Virus record (IMG/VR): IMGVR_UViG_3300020123_000077
Coordinates: 1 to 62,711 of that record
Reading direction: 5' to 3' (one strand)
Origin: a virus
Length of the DNA: 62,711 nt
Made by a program: the position numbers and the translations under genes. The notes beneath the pieces were generated by a model. It ran no database searches. It was not told the origin of the DNA and saw only the letters and a program-made list of their open reading frames with translations. Positions 50,263 through 57,946 of this stretch are shown here, piece by piece (within the stretch, counting starts at the first letter, position 1; each line of letters begins with the position of its first letter).

Positions 50263-50675
50263 GAGTGACGCAATGGTTTGGTGGAAATATTGCTGGAAGG
50301 GTGAATTCGAAAGGATATAGGATTATTAATTTTAAAGGCGTAAGGCATCGCGCTCATAGAATAATTTGGTATCTTTTTCATGGGTATTGGCCCTCTACAG
50401 ATATAGATCATATTGATGGTAATAGGGATAACAATAGAATTGAAAATTTGCGCGATATTGGCAAGTCTGGTAATAGCCAAAATATAAAGCGTGCAAGAGT
50501 TGATAACACAACAGGATTTTTGGGAGTTAGTCCATATGGCAAGAATGGTAAATTTAAATCTCACATATGCGTTAAAGGGCAGTCTATTCATATTGGAGTA
50601 TTTTCTACTGCTTTAGAGGCTCATCAAGCATATTTACAAGCAAAGCGAAAATTACATATAGGATGCACAATCTAA
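50259..50675 (+). CDS. HNH homing endonuclease with AP2-like end
   Basis: 138 residues from the ATG at 50259 (AAGGGG upstream). HRAHRIIWYLFHGYWPSTDIDHID, GNRDNNRIENLR give the HNH_3 core; the C-terminus has NTTGFLGVS, KSHICVKGQSIHIGVF and ALEAHQAYLQAKRKLH, an AP2-type DNA-binding domain. This domain pair is common in phage homing endonucleases. It is AT-rich compared with nearby genes. Confidence 0.85.
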   Translation: MRVTQWFGGNIAGRVNSKGYRIINFKGVRHRAHRIIWYLFHGYWPSTDIDHIDGNRDNNRIENLRDIGKSGNSQNIKRARVDNTTGFLGVSPYGKNGKFKSHICVKGQSIHIGVFSTALEAHQAYLQAKRKLHIGCTI

Positions 50676-50995
50676 TGAAAAATACCGTACAAGTAACAAA
50701 AACCATGGAATTCGTCAGCATGGAAAAGCGCTACACGCCACATATCCTGTTGAATCACGTCAAGAAACTTGTTTTGGAAGATCCGTATCTACTTTCCAAC
50801 TTCGACAAGCACGGTAAGCGACGATTGCATTTGCCTGACACTCATTTAGCCAAACTGCTTGGCATCTCGCCCCCTATCGTCTGCAAGGCCTATCATTGCA
50901 AATACAGGATCGGCGATGACTTCCTGTTGAAAATTCATGATCTTACCGGACTCAGCTTCAAGACCATGCGCAGGATGATAGGAGATACACCATGA
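50675..50995 (+). CDS. HTH-type phage regulator, unknown
   Basis: 106 residues from the ATG at 50675, which overlaps the HNH stop (TAATG). LPDTHLAKLLGISPPIVCKAYHCKYRI is a likely helix-turn-helix, followed by KIHDLTGLSFKTMRRMIG. A role in late-gene or replication control is possible. Confidence 0.52.
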   Translation: MKNTVQVTKTMEFVSMEKRYTPHILLNHVKKLVLEDPYLLSNFDKHGKRRLHLPDTHLAKLLGISPPIVCKAYHCKYRIGDDFLLKIHDLTGLSFKTMRRMIGDTP

Positions 50996-51090
50996 CCACA
51001 ATAGCCATTGGCATTTCGATAGTTGTGGTTTGCTTTCTGTTTGCGATATTGGTTGGTAAGTTCATTGATGTCGGGACGGGACAAAAATGA
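50992..51090 (+). CDS. Small membrane peptide (32 residues)
   Basis: ATG at 50992 overlaps the stop of the gene before, and its TGA overlaps the start of the gene after. TIAIGISIVVVCFLFAILVG is a membrane helix, with a short Gly/Lys tail. Too short for usual gene finders but the double overlap is good evidence. Confidence 0.6.
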   Translation: MTTIAIGISIVVVCFLFAILVGKFIDVGTGQK

Positions 51091-51536
51091 GCGCTACAAA
51101 AAAGTCGCCGATGCGGATAAAGGCCGGTAATGTTCAACGTGAAACATTCATAGCGCCTGACGGACTTGATGTATGTATTGATTGCTGGGTATTGTGGATG
51201 GGGTCTGATGACAGGGACTTAAGTGCATCCAGGATGAAATTGGCTGGCGGAGATGAGTTACCGGATCGGGATGCAGACGGTAATATTATCAAGACCGCGT
51301 ATGAAAACAATCCATACGACGAGCAGTACAAGGCTGACATCAAGGTTGGAGAAGCGACTGGAACGATGATAAACGGCCTAAGAAAGCATCACAAATGGGC
51401 AATTCATAAGCGGGCCAATATTTCGACGGTATGGGCTTATCCAAATCTGGTGTTTTTTGATGTTTTGTTGGAAGCTGAGAAAGAATTGGAAATATTGTTG
51501 CGAAAAAATATTGACACCGCGCATAAGTTTTTGTAG
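51087..51536 (+). CDS. Probable late-gene regulator, unknown family
   Basis: 149 residues. Its N-terminal half is polar (DDRDLSASRMKLAGGDELPDRD) and the C-terminal part is helical with basic residues (MINGLRKHHKWAIHKRANIST, then EAEKELEILLRKN), a pattern like some phage transcription regulators. It is the last rightward gene before the folded RNA and terminator at 51.6-51.7 kb, where a lambda-like phage has its Q-type antiterminator. This function is inferred from position only. Confidence 0.45.
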   Translation: MSATKKSPMRIKAGNVQRETFIAPDGLDVCIDCWVLWMGSDDRDLSASRMKLAGGDELPDRDADGNIIKTAYENNPYDEQYKADIKVGEATGTMINGLRKHHKWAIHKRANISTVWAYPNLVFFDVLLEAEKELEILLRKNIDTAHKFL

Positions 51537-51583
51537 GATTCTGCCTAGTGGGTCATTTTTCTATGGAAAACCACAAAATATAG

Positions 51584-51662
51584 AGTATTACCGCCTTTAA
51601 TGACTCTTCGTAACGATCACCGAGGAGCGGCTTGCGCGGGCTTCATTAAAGGCGATAGTACT
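51584..51662 (+). ncRNA. Strongly folded RNA element at the start of the late region
   Basis: A long stem joins 51584-51603 with 51643-51662: twelve perfect pairs (CGCCTTTAATGA/TCATTAAAGGCG), one C/A mismatch, then seven more pairs with one G-U. Inside, CTCTTCG (51604-51610) pairs with CGAGGAG (51621-51627) around ten nt. It stands between the last early gene and an intrinsic terminator, as do put/nut/qut-type antitermination signals. No gene product is encoded here. Confidence 0.6.
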
Positions 51663-51698
51663 TTACCTCCTCCCTTCCATCTCCCCTGATGGTATTTA

Positions 51699-51732
51699 CC
51701 CACACTCCGCAAGGGCTGTGGGTTTTTCTTTT
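51699..51732 (+). terminator. Intrinsic terminator before late genes
   Basis: CCCACA (51699-51704) pairs with TGTGGG (51717-51722) around a 12-nt loop, followed by a strong T tract (TTTTTCTTTTT, 51723 onward). It lies only 13 bases before the first late ORF, so late genes need either antitermination or a start downstream of it. Confidence 0.75.
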
Positions 51733-51744
51733 TGAGAGTCCACT

Positions 51745-52032
51745 ATGGCAACTGCTTTTAGCAATTCGATGGAAGACGGCAACCAGTTAAATGACGAATC
51801 GCCAAATGCTGGTGCTAGCGATGATCGTCCGAGCAATATGGGATCACGAGACTTGCCAGTTACAGCGGGTAAAATCCCGGCGGCACCATCAGTAGATTAT
51901 CCACTCCCAATCGATCCACACTGCGCAGCAGAAGCAAGCGAAACCGATAGCGCTGAAGTATCCGACCTAGGACTCAACGAGCGTGTAGAAGTAGGAATCA
52001 GCGGCCCTCAATCCCAATATGGCTTGAAATAA
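51745..52032 (+). CDS. Small acidic protein, paralogue 1
   Basis: 95 residues, acidic and Ser/Asp/Pro-rich, probably disordered. It ends with SDLGLNERVEVGISGPQSQYGL. The same pattern (DFGLNENTEVSHGG...) occurs in the next gene, so the two look like tandem duplicates. It is the first gene of the late cluster. Unrecognised. Confidence 0.5.
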   Translation: MATAFSNSMEDGNQLNDESPNAGASDDRPSNMGSRDLPVTAGKIPAAPSVDYPLPIDPHCAAEASETDSAEVSDLGLNERVEVGISGPQSQYGLK

Positions 52033-52041
52033 GGAAAAATC

Positions 52042-52374
52042 ATGGCAAATCAAGAAATGAACAATGGCCTTAACGACAAACTCGATGCTTTCGAGCAATG
52101 CAATGTCGAAGCCGAATCCCGTGGTGGAGATGATCGCCCAATCCAGGACAATGGCATTCAAGGAAAATCCTTTAATGTCCAAGGCGCGATGACAACCAAT
52201 AGTTTCCCAACTATTCCGGATCAATTGGCTGGTGACGGTCAGGTAGATGATGACAACATCGCTGACTTTGGCTTAAACGAGAACACCGAAGTCTCGCACG
52301 GTGGCAGCGCGCAGGATTACGGTATTGCCGGGCCAGCCGCTGGCGGCGGAATTCGTAAAAACACGGTGCAATAA
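52042..52374 (+). CDS. Small acidic protein, paralogue 2
   Basis: 110 residues, acidic and low in hydrophobics; it shares the DDRP motif, and a DFGLNE segment near the end, with the previous gene. It has a clean RBS (AAGGAAAAATC before the ATG). Its GTG-rich tail (GPAAGGGIRKN) is like a linker. Unrecognised. Confidence 0.5.
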   Translation: MANQEMNNGLNDKLDAFEQCNVEAESRGGDDRPIQDNGIQGKSFNVQGAMTTNSFPTIPDQLAGDGQVDDDNIADFGLNENTEVSHGGSAQDYGIAGPAAGGGIRKNTVQ

Positions 52375-52742
52375 TGAGTAGCCAGAACACCGTCAAAAGC
52401 GCAACGCTGACTTACGGAACTGCGGGGACTGCAACATCGGTCGCTTCTATCGGGACAAGCACCAGCAACCCGTACGCCATGCCAAGGCAAGACTATACAG
52501 TCCAGGTCACTGCATTTACCACTGGAACCTCCGGAGTCGGTGCCACGGTAATCTTTCAGGGTTCCAACGACAATAACGCATGGATTGCTGTCTCAAGTGC
52601 AACGGCAACCGCGACACAAGCGTCTACTTCGACCACTTATTCGGCAGGAGCAGCACAAACATCTGGTGTCAGATATGCATTGGGCCGTGCGGTCGTCGGT
52701 GTGACCGGAACCGGTGGTGCTTCTGTTGTACTTGGATCATAG
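52374..52742 (+). CDS. Beta-rich virion protein
   Basis: 122 residues, Ser/Thr/Ala/Gly-rich, with VIFQGSNDNNAWIAVSSAT, which resembles NSVDNTNWFDISSST in the protein at 59483-59821, so both may share one fold (decoration or head-fibre sandwich). Its stop is followed by a short gap before the DUF6582-like gene. Confidence 0.55.
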   Translation: MSSQNTVKSATLTYGTAGTATSVASIGTSTSNPYAMPRQDYTVQVTAFTTGTSGVGATVIFQGSNDNNAWIAVSSATATATQASTSTTYSAGAAQTSGVRYALGRAVVGVTGTGGASVVLGS

Positions 52743-52750
52743 GGATCATC

Positions 52751-53128
52751 ATGAAACTTACCACACAACAACGAAACGGCTTAGATACAGCTAGTTTCGC
52801 GCTACCGGGCAGAAAATATCCGATTGAAGACAAAAACCACGCCAGAAATGCATTGGCACGCGCAGCCCAACACGCCAGCCCAGCCGAACAAGCCACAATA
52901 CAACGTAAAGTCAAAGCAAAGTACCCATCAATCAGTGTCGGCGGAACGCCTGTCAAAAAATACGCAGATGGTGGCGAAGTCAACCAAGACGAACAAGCAT
53001 CACAAACGCCTCAACCACAAACGCCGGATCCAAAGATTCTCGGTAACGGTGCCGCAGCCAACGCAGCACAAAAGTTGCGCAGCAGAAAGCAACAACTTGA
53101 AGACGCCTTGAAAGAGGCTGGTGCTTAA
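52751..53128 (+). CDS. DUF6582-like virion protein
   Basis: 125 residues from the ATG at 52751, preferred over a longer frame at 52580 that overlaps the previous gene. FALPGRKYPIEDKNHARNALAR and EQATIQRKVKAKYP are the DUF6582 signature found in phage head genes. A basic GG motif (KKYADGGEV) like that in the internal-virion genes follows. Gln/Pro-rich tail. Confidence 0.65.
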   Translation: MKLTTQQRNGLDTASFALPGRKYPIEDKNHARNALARAAQHASPAEQATIQRKVKAKYPSISVGGTPVKKYADGGEVNQDEQASQTPQPQTPDPKILGNGAAANAAQKLRSRKQQLEDALKEAGA

Positions 53129-53607
53129 TGAGCGTTATTGCGCGTATGCGTGCTGGTGGTGAAATAGCCGCCTCGTGTATTTTTGAATGCATTTTGATTA
53201 CGCGTGATCGCGGATCAAAGCAAATTTTTGAGAAGGTGCGATGGCCCCAAATTGTTAATTGGGAGAAAGAATTCCCTGTCCCGCGTGGCCGCGCTGATTT
53301 CGTTCTTTTTCATTTGGACGGATCAATAACGGTTGTTGAGGTCAAGCGTGGTGATCGACCATTGATGGAACTGATGGCAGGTATTGGGCAAGTAACCAGC
53401 TATGCAACGCAAGTTGGGTATTCGAATATTGTAGGAGCTAGTATCAAACGCGTATTGGCAGTAACTGCTTTACCAAATTTGCTTGATGAACTGCTTCTTG
53501 CTGATGCCTGCAAACTCGCTGGAGTTGAATATTTTGCGCTCGGGCCATTAAAAGTGCATCAGGATATATACGAAAAAGTTGTTGCCGTCAGTGAAAATCA
53601 TGGCTAA
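53128..53607 (+). CDS. PD-(D/E)XK-type nuclease
   Basis: 159 residues. RADFVLFHLDGSITVVEVKRGD is a typical PD-(D/E)XK active site (Asp, then Glu-x-Lys on the next strand), with a GIGQVTSYATQ helix as in related VRR/DUF91-like enzymes. It is placed directly before the small terminase, to which it is joined by an eight-base overlap. It may act in packaging, DNA processing or defence; which is not clear. Confidence 0.68.
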   Translation: MSVIARMRAGGEIAASCIFECILITRDRGSKQIFEKVRWPQIVNWEKEFPVPRGRADFVLFHLDGSITVVEVKRGDRPLMELMAGIGQVTSYATQVGYSNIVGASIKRVLAVTALPNLLDELLLADACKLAGVEYFALGPLKVHQDIYEKVVAVSENHG

Positions 53608-54070
53608 AAAAGAATACCCATTCAGTGACGCAGAGCTAGACTTTTGCGCAGGCGTAATGAGCGTCAACGCTATTGCAATCAAACACGGCATTCCTGAACC
53701 AACTTTGCGCAGAGAAGCAAAGAAGCGCTGTTGGATACGTGGCGCAACTGAGAGTAAGCGCCAACTTGTTAAAGATGCGATGGCAGGTTTGCCAACAACT
53801 TTGACGAAGACGCTAACGAATGACGAAGTTCGTCAAAAGCAAGAGCAAGAAGCGGCGCTTGATGTCAATGACATGCAAACCGGATTGGCTTTGTTCCGTG
53901 CTGTGCTTGCCAAGTGCGTCATTATGATTGATGAAATTGACGCGCCGAGAGATATCAAGATCATCTCTGAAGCTGGCAAGAATGCGATTGATGGAATTCG
54001 TAAGATTCGTGGCTTGGATGATCTTGCAGGAGCGCAGTCTCTAGGCGAATTCCTAGCCTCATCAGAATAA
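53600..54070 (+). CDS. Terminase small subunit
   Basis: 156 residues from the ATG at 53600. An N-terminal HTH (SDAELDFCAGVMSVNAIAIKHG then EPTLRREAKKR) binds DNA, and a helical C-terminal part follows. It lies directly before the large subunit, as usual. The subunit recognises the packaging site and directs the large subunit. Confidence 0.8.
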   Translation: MAKKEYPFSDAELDFCAGVMSVNAIAIKHGIPEPTLRREAKKRCWIRGATESKRQLVKDAMAGLPTTLTKTLTNDEVRQKQEQEAALDVNDMQTGLALFRAVLAKCVIMIDEIDAPRDIKIISEAGKNAIDGIRKIRGLDDLAGAQSLGEFLASSE

Positions 54071-55588
54071 ATGGAAAAACTCACGCCTGAACTGATGGCA
54101 AAGGCTATCGAGTTCAAGACGAATTTCAGGTTCTACGCTCCAAGATGTTTAAAGGTTAAGCCTAAATCTGGTCATGTCGTGCCGTTCGTAATGAACCAGG
54201 CGCAACTTTACCTGCATGATCAGATAGAGCATCAACTCGCGACGACTGGAAAAGTCCGTGTGATTGTCCTCAAAGGGCGTCAACAGGGTATTTCTACATA
54301 CGTTGAGGCAAGGTTCTACTGGAAAACCAGTATGAACCGAGGCAAGAAGGCGTACATTATTACCCACTTGCAAGAAGCGACTGACAATCTGTTCGCAATG
54401 ACACAGCGATATCACGATCATTGCCCGCCTGCGATGAAGCCGCATACGAAGAATCAATCAGCTAAGGCGCTGACGTTTGACAGACTGGATTCTGAGTTCT
54501 CGGTGGCGACGGCTGGCAGTACAGGAACCGGGCGAGGCGGTACAGGACAGTATTTGCACGGGTCGGAAGTTGGATTTTGGGTCAATGCATCCGATCATAT
54601 GGCCGGTATCGGACAGACGATTCCGGAAGAAGACGGTACAGAGATCGTGTTGGAATCGACGGGAAATGGTATCGGTAACGAGTTTCACAGTCGCTGGCAA
54701 GACGCAGTCAGAGGTAAGTCGGACTACTTACCTGTGTTCATTCCATGGTTTTGGGATAGTGGTTATCAAACCCAGCCGCCAGAAGGTTGGTTTCCAGACC
54801 ACGAAGAAGACGAGTACATGGAGTTGTACGGACTGAATGTCGCGCAAGTCTATTGGCGTCACAAGAAAATAGCCAATGACTTCGGCGGCGAAACATCGTA
54901 TTTCGACCAGGAATATCCGGCAACAGCCGAGATGGCGTTTAGAAAACAGTCTGCCAACACGCTGTTTAGCCTCGCCAGGATAGAAAAAGCGATGGCAACA
55001 ACAGGTTTAGAGGCGGTCGGGCCGAAGATTATGGGCATTGACCCGGCTGAAAGCGATCTGGAATCAGGCGATGACACTGTTTTCGTGCTCAGACAAGGCC
55101 GCGTTGTCCATGAAGTCCTGCGTTATCACGGCAGAAACACGATGGAAACCGTCGGATTAGCCGCTCGAGCCATAGAAAGATGGCAACCTGACTACATTAA
55201 TGTCGATGCTGGCGGGCTTGGAAGCGGTGTGGCAGACCGACTAATCGAACTTGGGCACCCGGTAACGCGGATTTTGTTCGGTGAGCGTGCTTATGAGAAA
55301 GATATTTACGGACTCCGCAGGGATGAAATGTGGGGAGAGATGGCGAATTGGTTCAAAGACATCGTGCAACTACCGAACGATGAACCGATGAAAGCTGATC
55401 TCGCGACACCAATCAAGGATGAAGACAGTTCATTCCGTTTCAAATTAGAAAGTAAAAAATCCATGAAAAAACGCGGACTGAGCAGCCCTGACGCTGGTGA
55501 TGCATTGGCTTTGACATTTGCCATCCCGGCAGTGGCAGTCAAGTCACGTGTGACGCGCACAGAGCGTACGAATTGGCGCGTGATTTAA
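54071..55588 (+). CDS. Terminase large subunit
   Basis: 505 residues. ATPase: Walker A KGRQQGIST (about 68-76), a motif ESTGNGIGNE and HGSEVGFW (Walker B region). Nuclease: IMGIDPAESDLESGDD with the first Asp, YINVDAGGLGSGVADR with the second, and SSPDAGDALALTF with the third. It packages DNA through the portal and cuts it. It starts one base after the small subunit stop. Confidence 0.93.
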   Translation: MEKLTPELMAKAIEFKTNFRFYAPRCLKVKPKSGHVVPFVMNQAQLYLHDQIEHQLATTGKVRVIVLKGRQQGISTYVEARFYWKTSMNRGKKAYIITHLQEATDNLFAMTQRYHDHCPPAMKPHTKNQSAKALTFDRLDSEFSVATAGSTGTGRGGTGQYLHGSEVGFWVNASDHMAGIGQTIPEEDGTEIVLESTGNGIGNEFHSRWQDAVRGKSDYLPVFIPWFWDSGYQTQPPEGWFPDHEEDEYMELYGLNVAQVYWRHKKIANDFGGETSYFDQEYPATAEMAFRKQSANTLFSLARIEKAMATTGLEAVGPKIMGIDPAESDLESGDDTVFVLRQGRVVHEVLRYHGRNTMETVGLAARAIERWQPDYINVDAGGLGSGVADRLIELGHPVTRILFGERAYEKDIYGLRRDEMWGEMANWFKDIVQLPNDEPMKADLATPIKDEDSSFRFKLESKKSMKKRGLSSPDAGDALALTFAIPAVAVKSRVTRTERTNWRVI

Positions 55589-55589
55589 G

Positions 55590-57704
55590 ATGAGTATTGC
55601 TCAGTATTCTGATGATCAAGTCCTGAAGCTTGATCCGGAAGCGCTGTCTATCGATAAACTCGATGCGTTTCTGTACGAAATCAGGCTACAACCAAACTGG
55701 CGTCGTGAGTCAGACACGGATGCTGACTATTACGACGGCAATCAGTTGGATCACGAGACGTTAGATGACATGCAGCGTCTAGGTATGGCTCCGTTGATCC
55801 GTAATCTGATCCGGCCAACAATCGACGTTGCGTTGGGAATGGAAGCAAAAACCCGCTCAGATTGGCGCGTACAGGCCGATAACGACAAGGATCAAGACGT
55901 TGCAGAGGCTTTATCCGTCAAATTAAAAGAGGCGGAACGCGAGTCCAGAGCCGATAGAGCGTGTTCTGATGCTTATGCGCAGCAGTTAAAAGCCGGAATT
56001 GGCTGGGTTGAAGTATCGCGAGAGCTTGACCCATTCAAATATCCCTATAGGGTTTCAAGCGTTTCTCGCAGGGAAATATACTGGGATTGGCGTGCTAAGG
56101 AGCCAGACCTATCGGACGCTCGTTACTTGGTTCGACGCAGGTGGTTGGACTTGGACATTCTCGGTTTAATGTTTCCGGATCAGAAGGATTTGGTCGATTC
56201 GTTGGGCTTCTCCCGTGCGAATTGGGACACGCCGCTGACTGATTTTCCGTCCATCGGTGCCAGAACTTGGGTGATTGAGCGCGACGTCACGATTCCCGAG
56301 AGCGATTGGAGAGATTCGACCCGTAAGCGGTTATGTCTGTACGAGGTTTGGTATCGGGTTTGGAAGCGTGGTTATGTTATTCGGACGCCGGATGGCCGCA
56401 CGGTTGAAGTGGATTTGAATAATCCGAAGCATTCAGTCGCGATTGCCGCCGGTGCAGTCGATCCGATTCCGGCGATATTCCCGAAAATGCGGTTGAGCTG
56501 GTGGATTGGGCCGCACCGCATCGCCGATATGCCGACGCCTTACAAGCATAGTAATTTCCCGTATATTCCATTTTGGGGCTATCGCGAAGACCTCACGAAC
56601 ATTCCGTATGGACTGATTCGGTCGATGCGCAGCCCGCAGGACGAGATCAACGCACGTCTTTCGAAGATGATGTGGTTAATGTCGGCCAAGCGCGTGACGA
56701 TGTCAGGTGATGCGGTTGATGATGTAGACGAGGTGCGGCGTGAGATTGGTCGACCTGATGCATTGATTGTCCTTTCCAAGAATTTCAAGGAAGGCAAAGA
56801 CGTATTTAAGGTCGATGACCAGATGCAGCTCAGTCAGCAACAGTTCATGGTGCTGAAGGATGCGATTGATACTTTCCCGAAATCGGCAGGTATTTTCAAT
56901 GCATTGATGGGTGAATCGCAGCCAAGCGGCGCGAATTCCGGTGTGGCGATCAATAGTCTGGTCGAGCAGGGAACAACGACACTGGCTGAGATCAATGATA
57001 ACTACCGCTATGGTCGCCGAGCTGTTGGGCAGGCAATCGTTGAACTGATCCGTGAAGACCTTGGTTCAGAGCCTTCGGTAGTCGATGCTGATGCAAAGTT
57101 CGGCCAAGGCACCGAGAAGCGCCGGATCAATCTAAACTCGCCGAAGGTAGATAACGGTGTGCAGATGCTGGACAACGATGTACAGAGATCGCTCGTCAAA
57201 GTCAGCCTAGAAGATGTACCAAGTACGCCTTCTTACCGTGCGCAGCAGTTGATGATGATGACTGAGATGACCAAGTCATTGCCGCCGAATATACAGGCGT
57301 TTGTCGTGCCGTTCATCCTTGAATCCAGTGAAATGCCGCACCGCAGAGAGGTTGCTGATCAGGTACGAAAAGCACTTGGCATGGGTGAGAACAACGGTCA
57401 GACCTTCACCAAAGAGCAGGTTGACCAGATGGTTCAACAGAAGGTCGAAGAAGCAATGCAGCAGTCTGGACTACAGATTAAACAGCAAGAATTGCAGGTC
57501 AAGGCCAAGCATATCGATAACCAGCATGAGATAGCTACACAGAAATTATCGATAGAAGCATTCAACGCCGAGTCGCAGCGTCTAACGGCAGAAGCAGGAA
57601 GCAAGGGTATTTATGCAGGCATCGATATGAAGACGCTGGATGTCTTGCTGACACATGACCAGGCTTTAATTCAGGATCAATCATCACAACCACAGGAGCA
57701 GTAA
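55590..57704 (+). CDS. Portal protein (P22-like)
   Basis: 704 residues. N-terminal pattern YYDGNQLDHETLDDMQRLGM, NLIRPTIDVALGMEA, KTRSDWRV, and the middle VSSVSRREIYWDWRAKEPDLSDARY are typical of P22-type portals. C-terminal coiled coil (about 600-690, Gln/Lys/Glu-rich) may form the barrel. It is the ring through which DNA enters and leaves the capsid. Position after the terminase and before the scaffold agrees. Confidence 0.9.
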   Translation: MSIAQYSDDQVLKLDPEALSIDKLDAFLYEIRLQPNWRRESDTDADYYDGNQLDHETLDDMQRLGMAPLIRNLIRPTIDVALGMEAKTRSDWRVQADNDKDQDVAEALSVKLKEAERESRADRACSDAYAQQLKAGIGWVEVSRELDPFKYPYRVSSVSRREIYWDWRAKEPDLSDARYLVRRRWLDLDILGLMFPDQKDLVDSLGFSRANWDTPLTDFPSIGARTWVIERDVTIPESDWRDSTRKRLCLYEVWYRVWKRGYVIRTPDGRTVEVDLNNPKHSVAIAAGAVDPIPAIFPKMRLSWWIGPHRIADMPTPYKHSNFPYIPFWGYREDLTNIPYGLIRSMRSPQDEINARLSKMMWLMSAKRVTMSGDAVDDVDEVRREIGRPDALIVLSKNFKEGKDVFKVDDQMQLSQQQFMVLKDAIDTFPKSAGIFNALMGESQPSGANSGVAINSLVEQGTTTLAEINDNYRYGRRAVGQAIVELIREDLGSEPSVVDADAKFGQGTEKRRINLNSPKVDNGVQMLDNDVQRSLVKVSLEDVPSTPSYRAQQLMMMTEMTKSLPPNIQAFVVPFILESSEMPHRREVADQVRKALGMGENNGQTFTKEQVDQMVQQKVEEAMQQSGLQIKQQELQVKAKHIDNQHEIATQKLSIEAFNAESQRLTAEAGSKGIYAGIDMKTLDVLLTHDQALIQDQSSQPQEQ

Positions 57705-57920
57705 ATGGCAACCTTACGCGAAGTAATTGAAGGAAACATTGCAACACTCGAAGCAGAAGCAGCAGCAGTGAAGGCTAAGTATGAAGAGGACGCGGCGGCA
57801 TTGACGGCAAAGATCGATGAGGCTCGCACACATTTGACGACATTCGGCACATGGTTAGAGCAGGAAGCAACGATTGCCAAGGATGCAATCACGGAATTGT
57901 TTGCGAAATTTGGTCTGTAA
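57705..57920 (+). CDS. Small coiled-coil protein
   Basis: 71 residues, nearly all helical (LREVIEGNIATLEAEAAAVKAKYEED, then LTAKIDEARTHL). It starts right after the portal stop. It may aid portal or head assembly. Unrecognised. Confidence 0.5.
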   Translation: MATLREVIEGNIATLEAEAAAVKAKYEEDAAALTAKIDEARTHLTTFGTWLEQEATIAKDAITELFAKFGL

Positions 57921-57946
57921 CACGTCTTTAAACTTGCGGAGGACAG

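Noticed and set aside
52580-52750. Longer start for the DUF6582-like gene
   Set aside because: The first 57 codons overlap the preceding virion gene in another frame and are Cys/Trp-rich, unlike the rest. The ATG at 52751 begins the conserved part.
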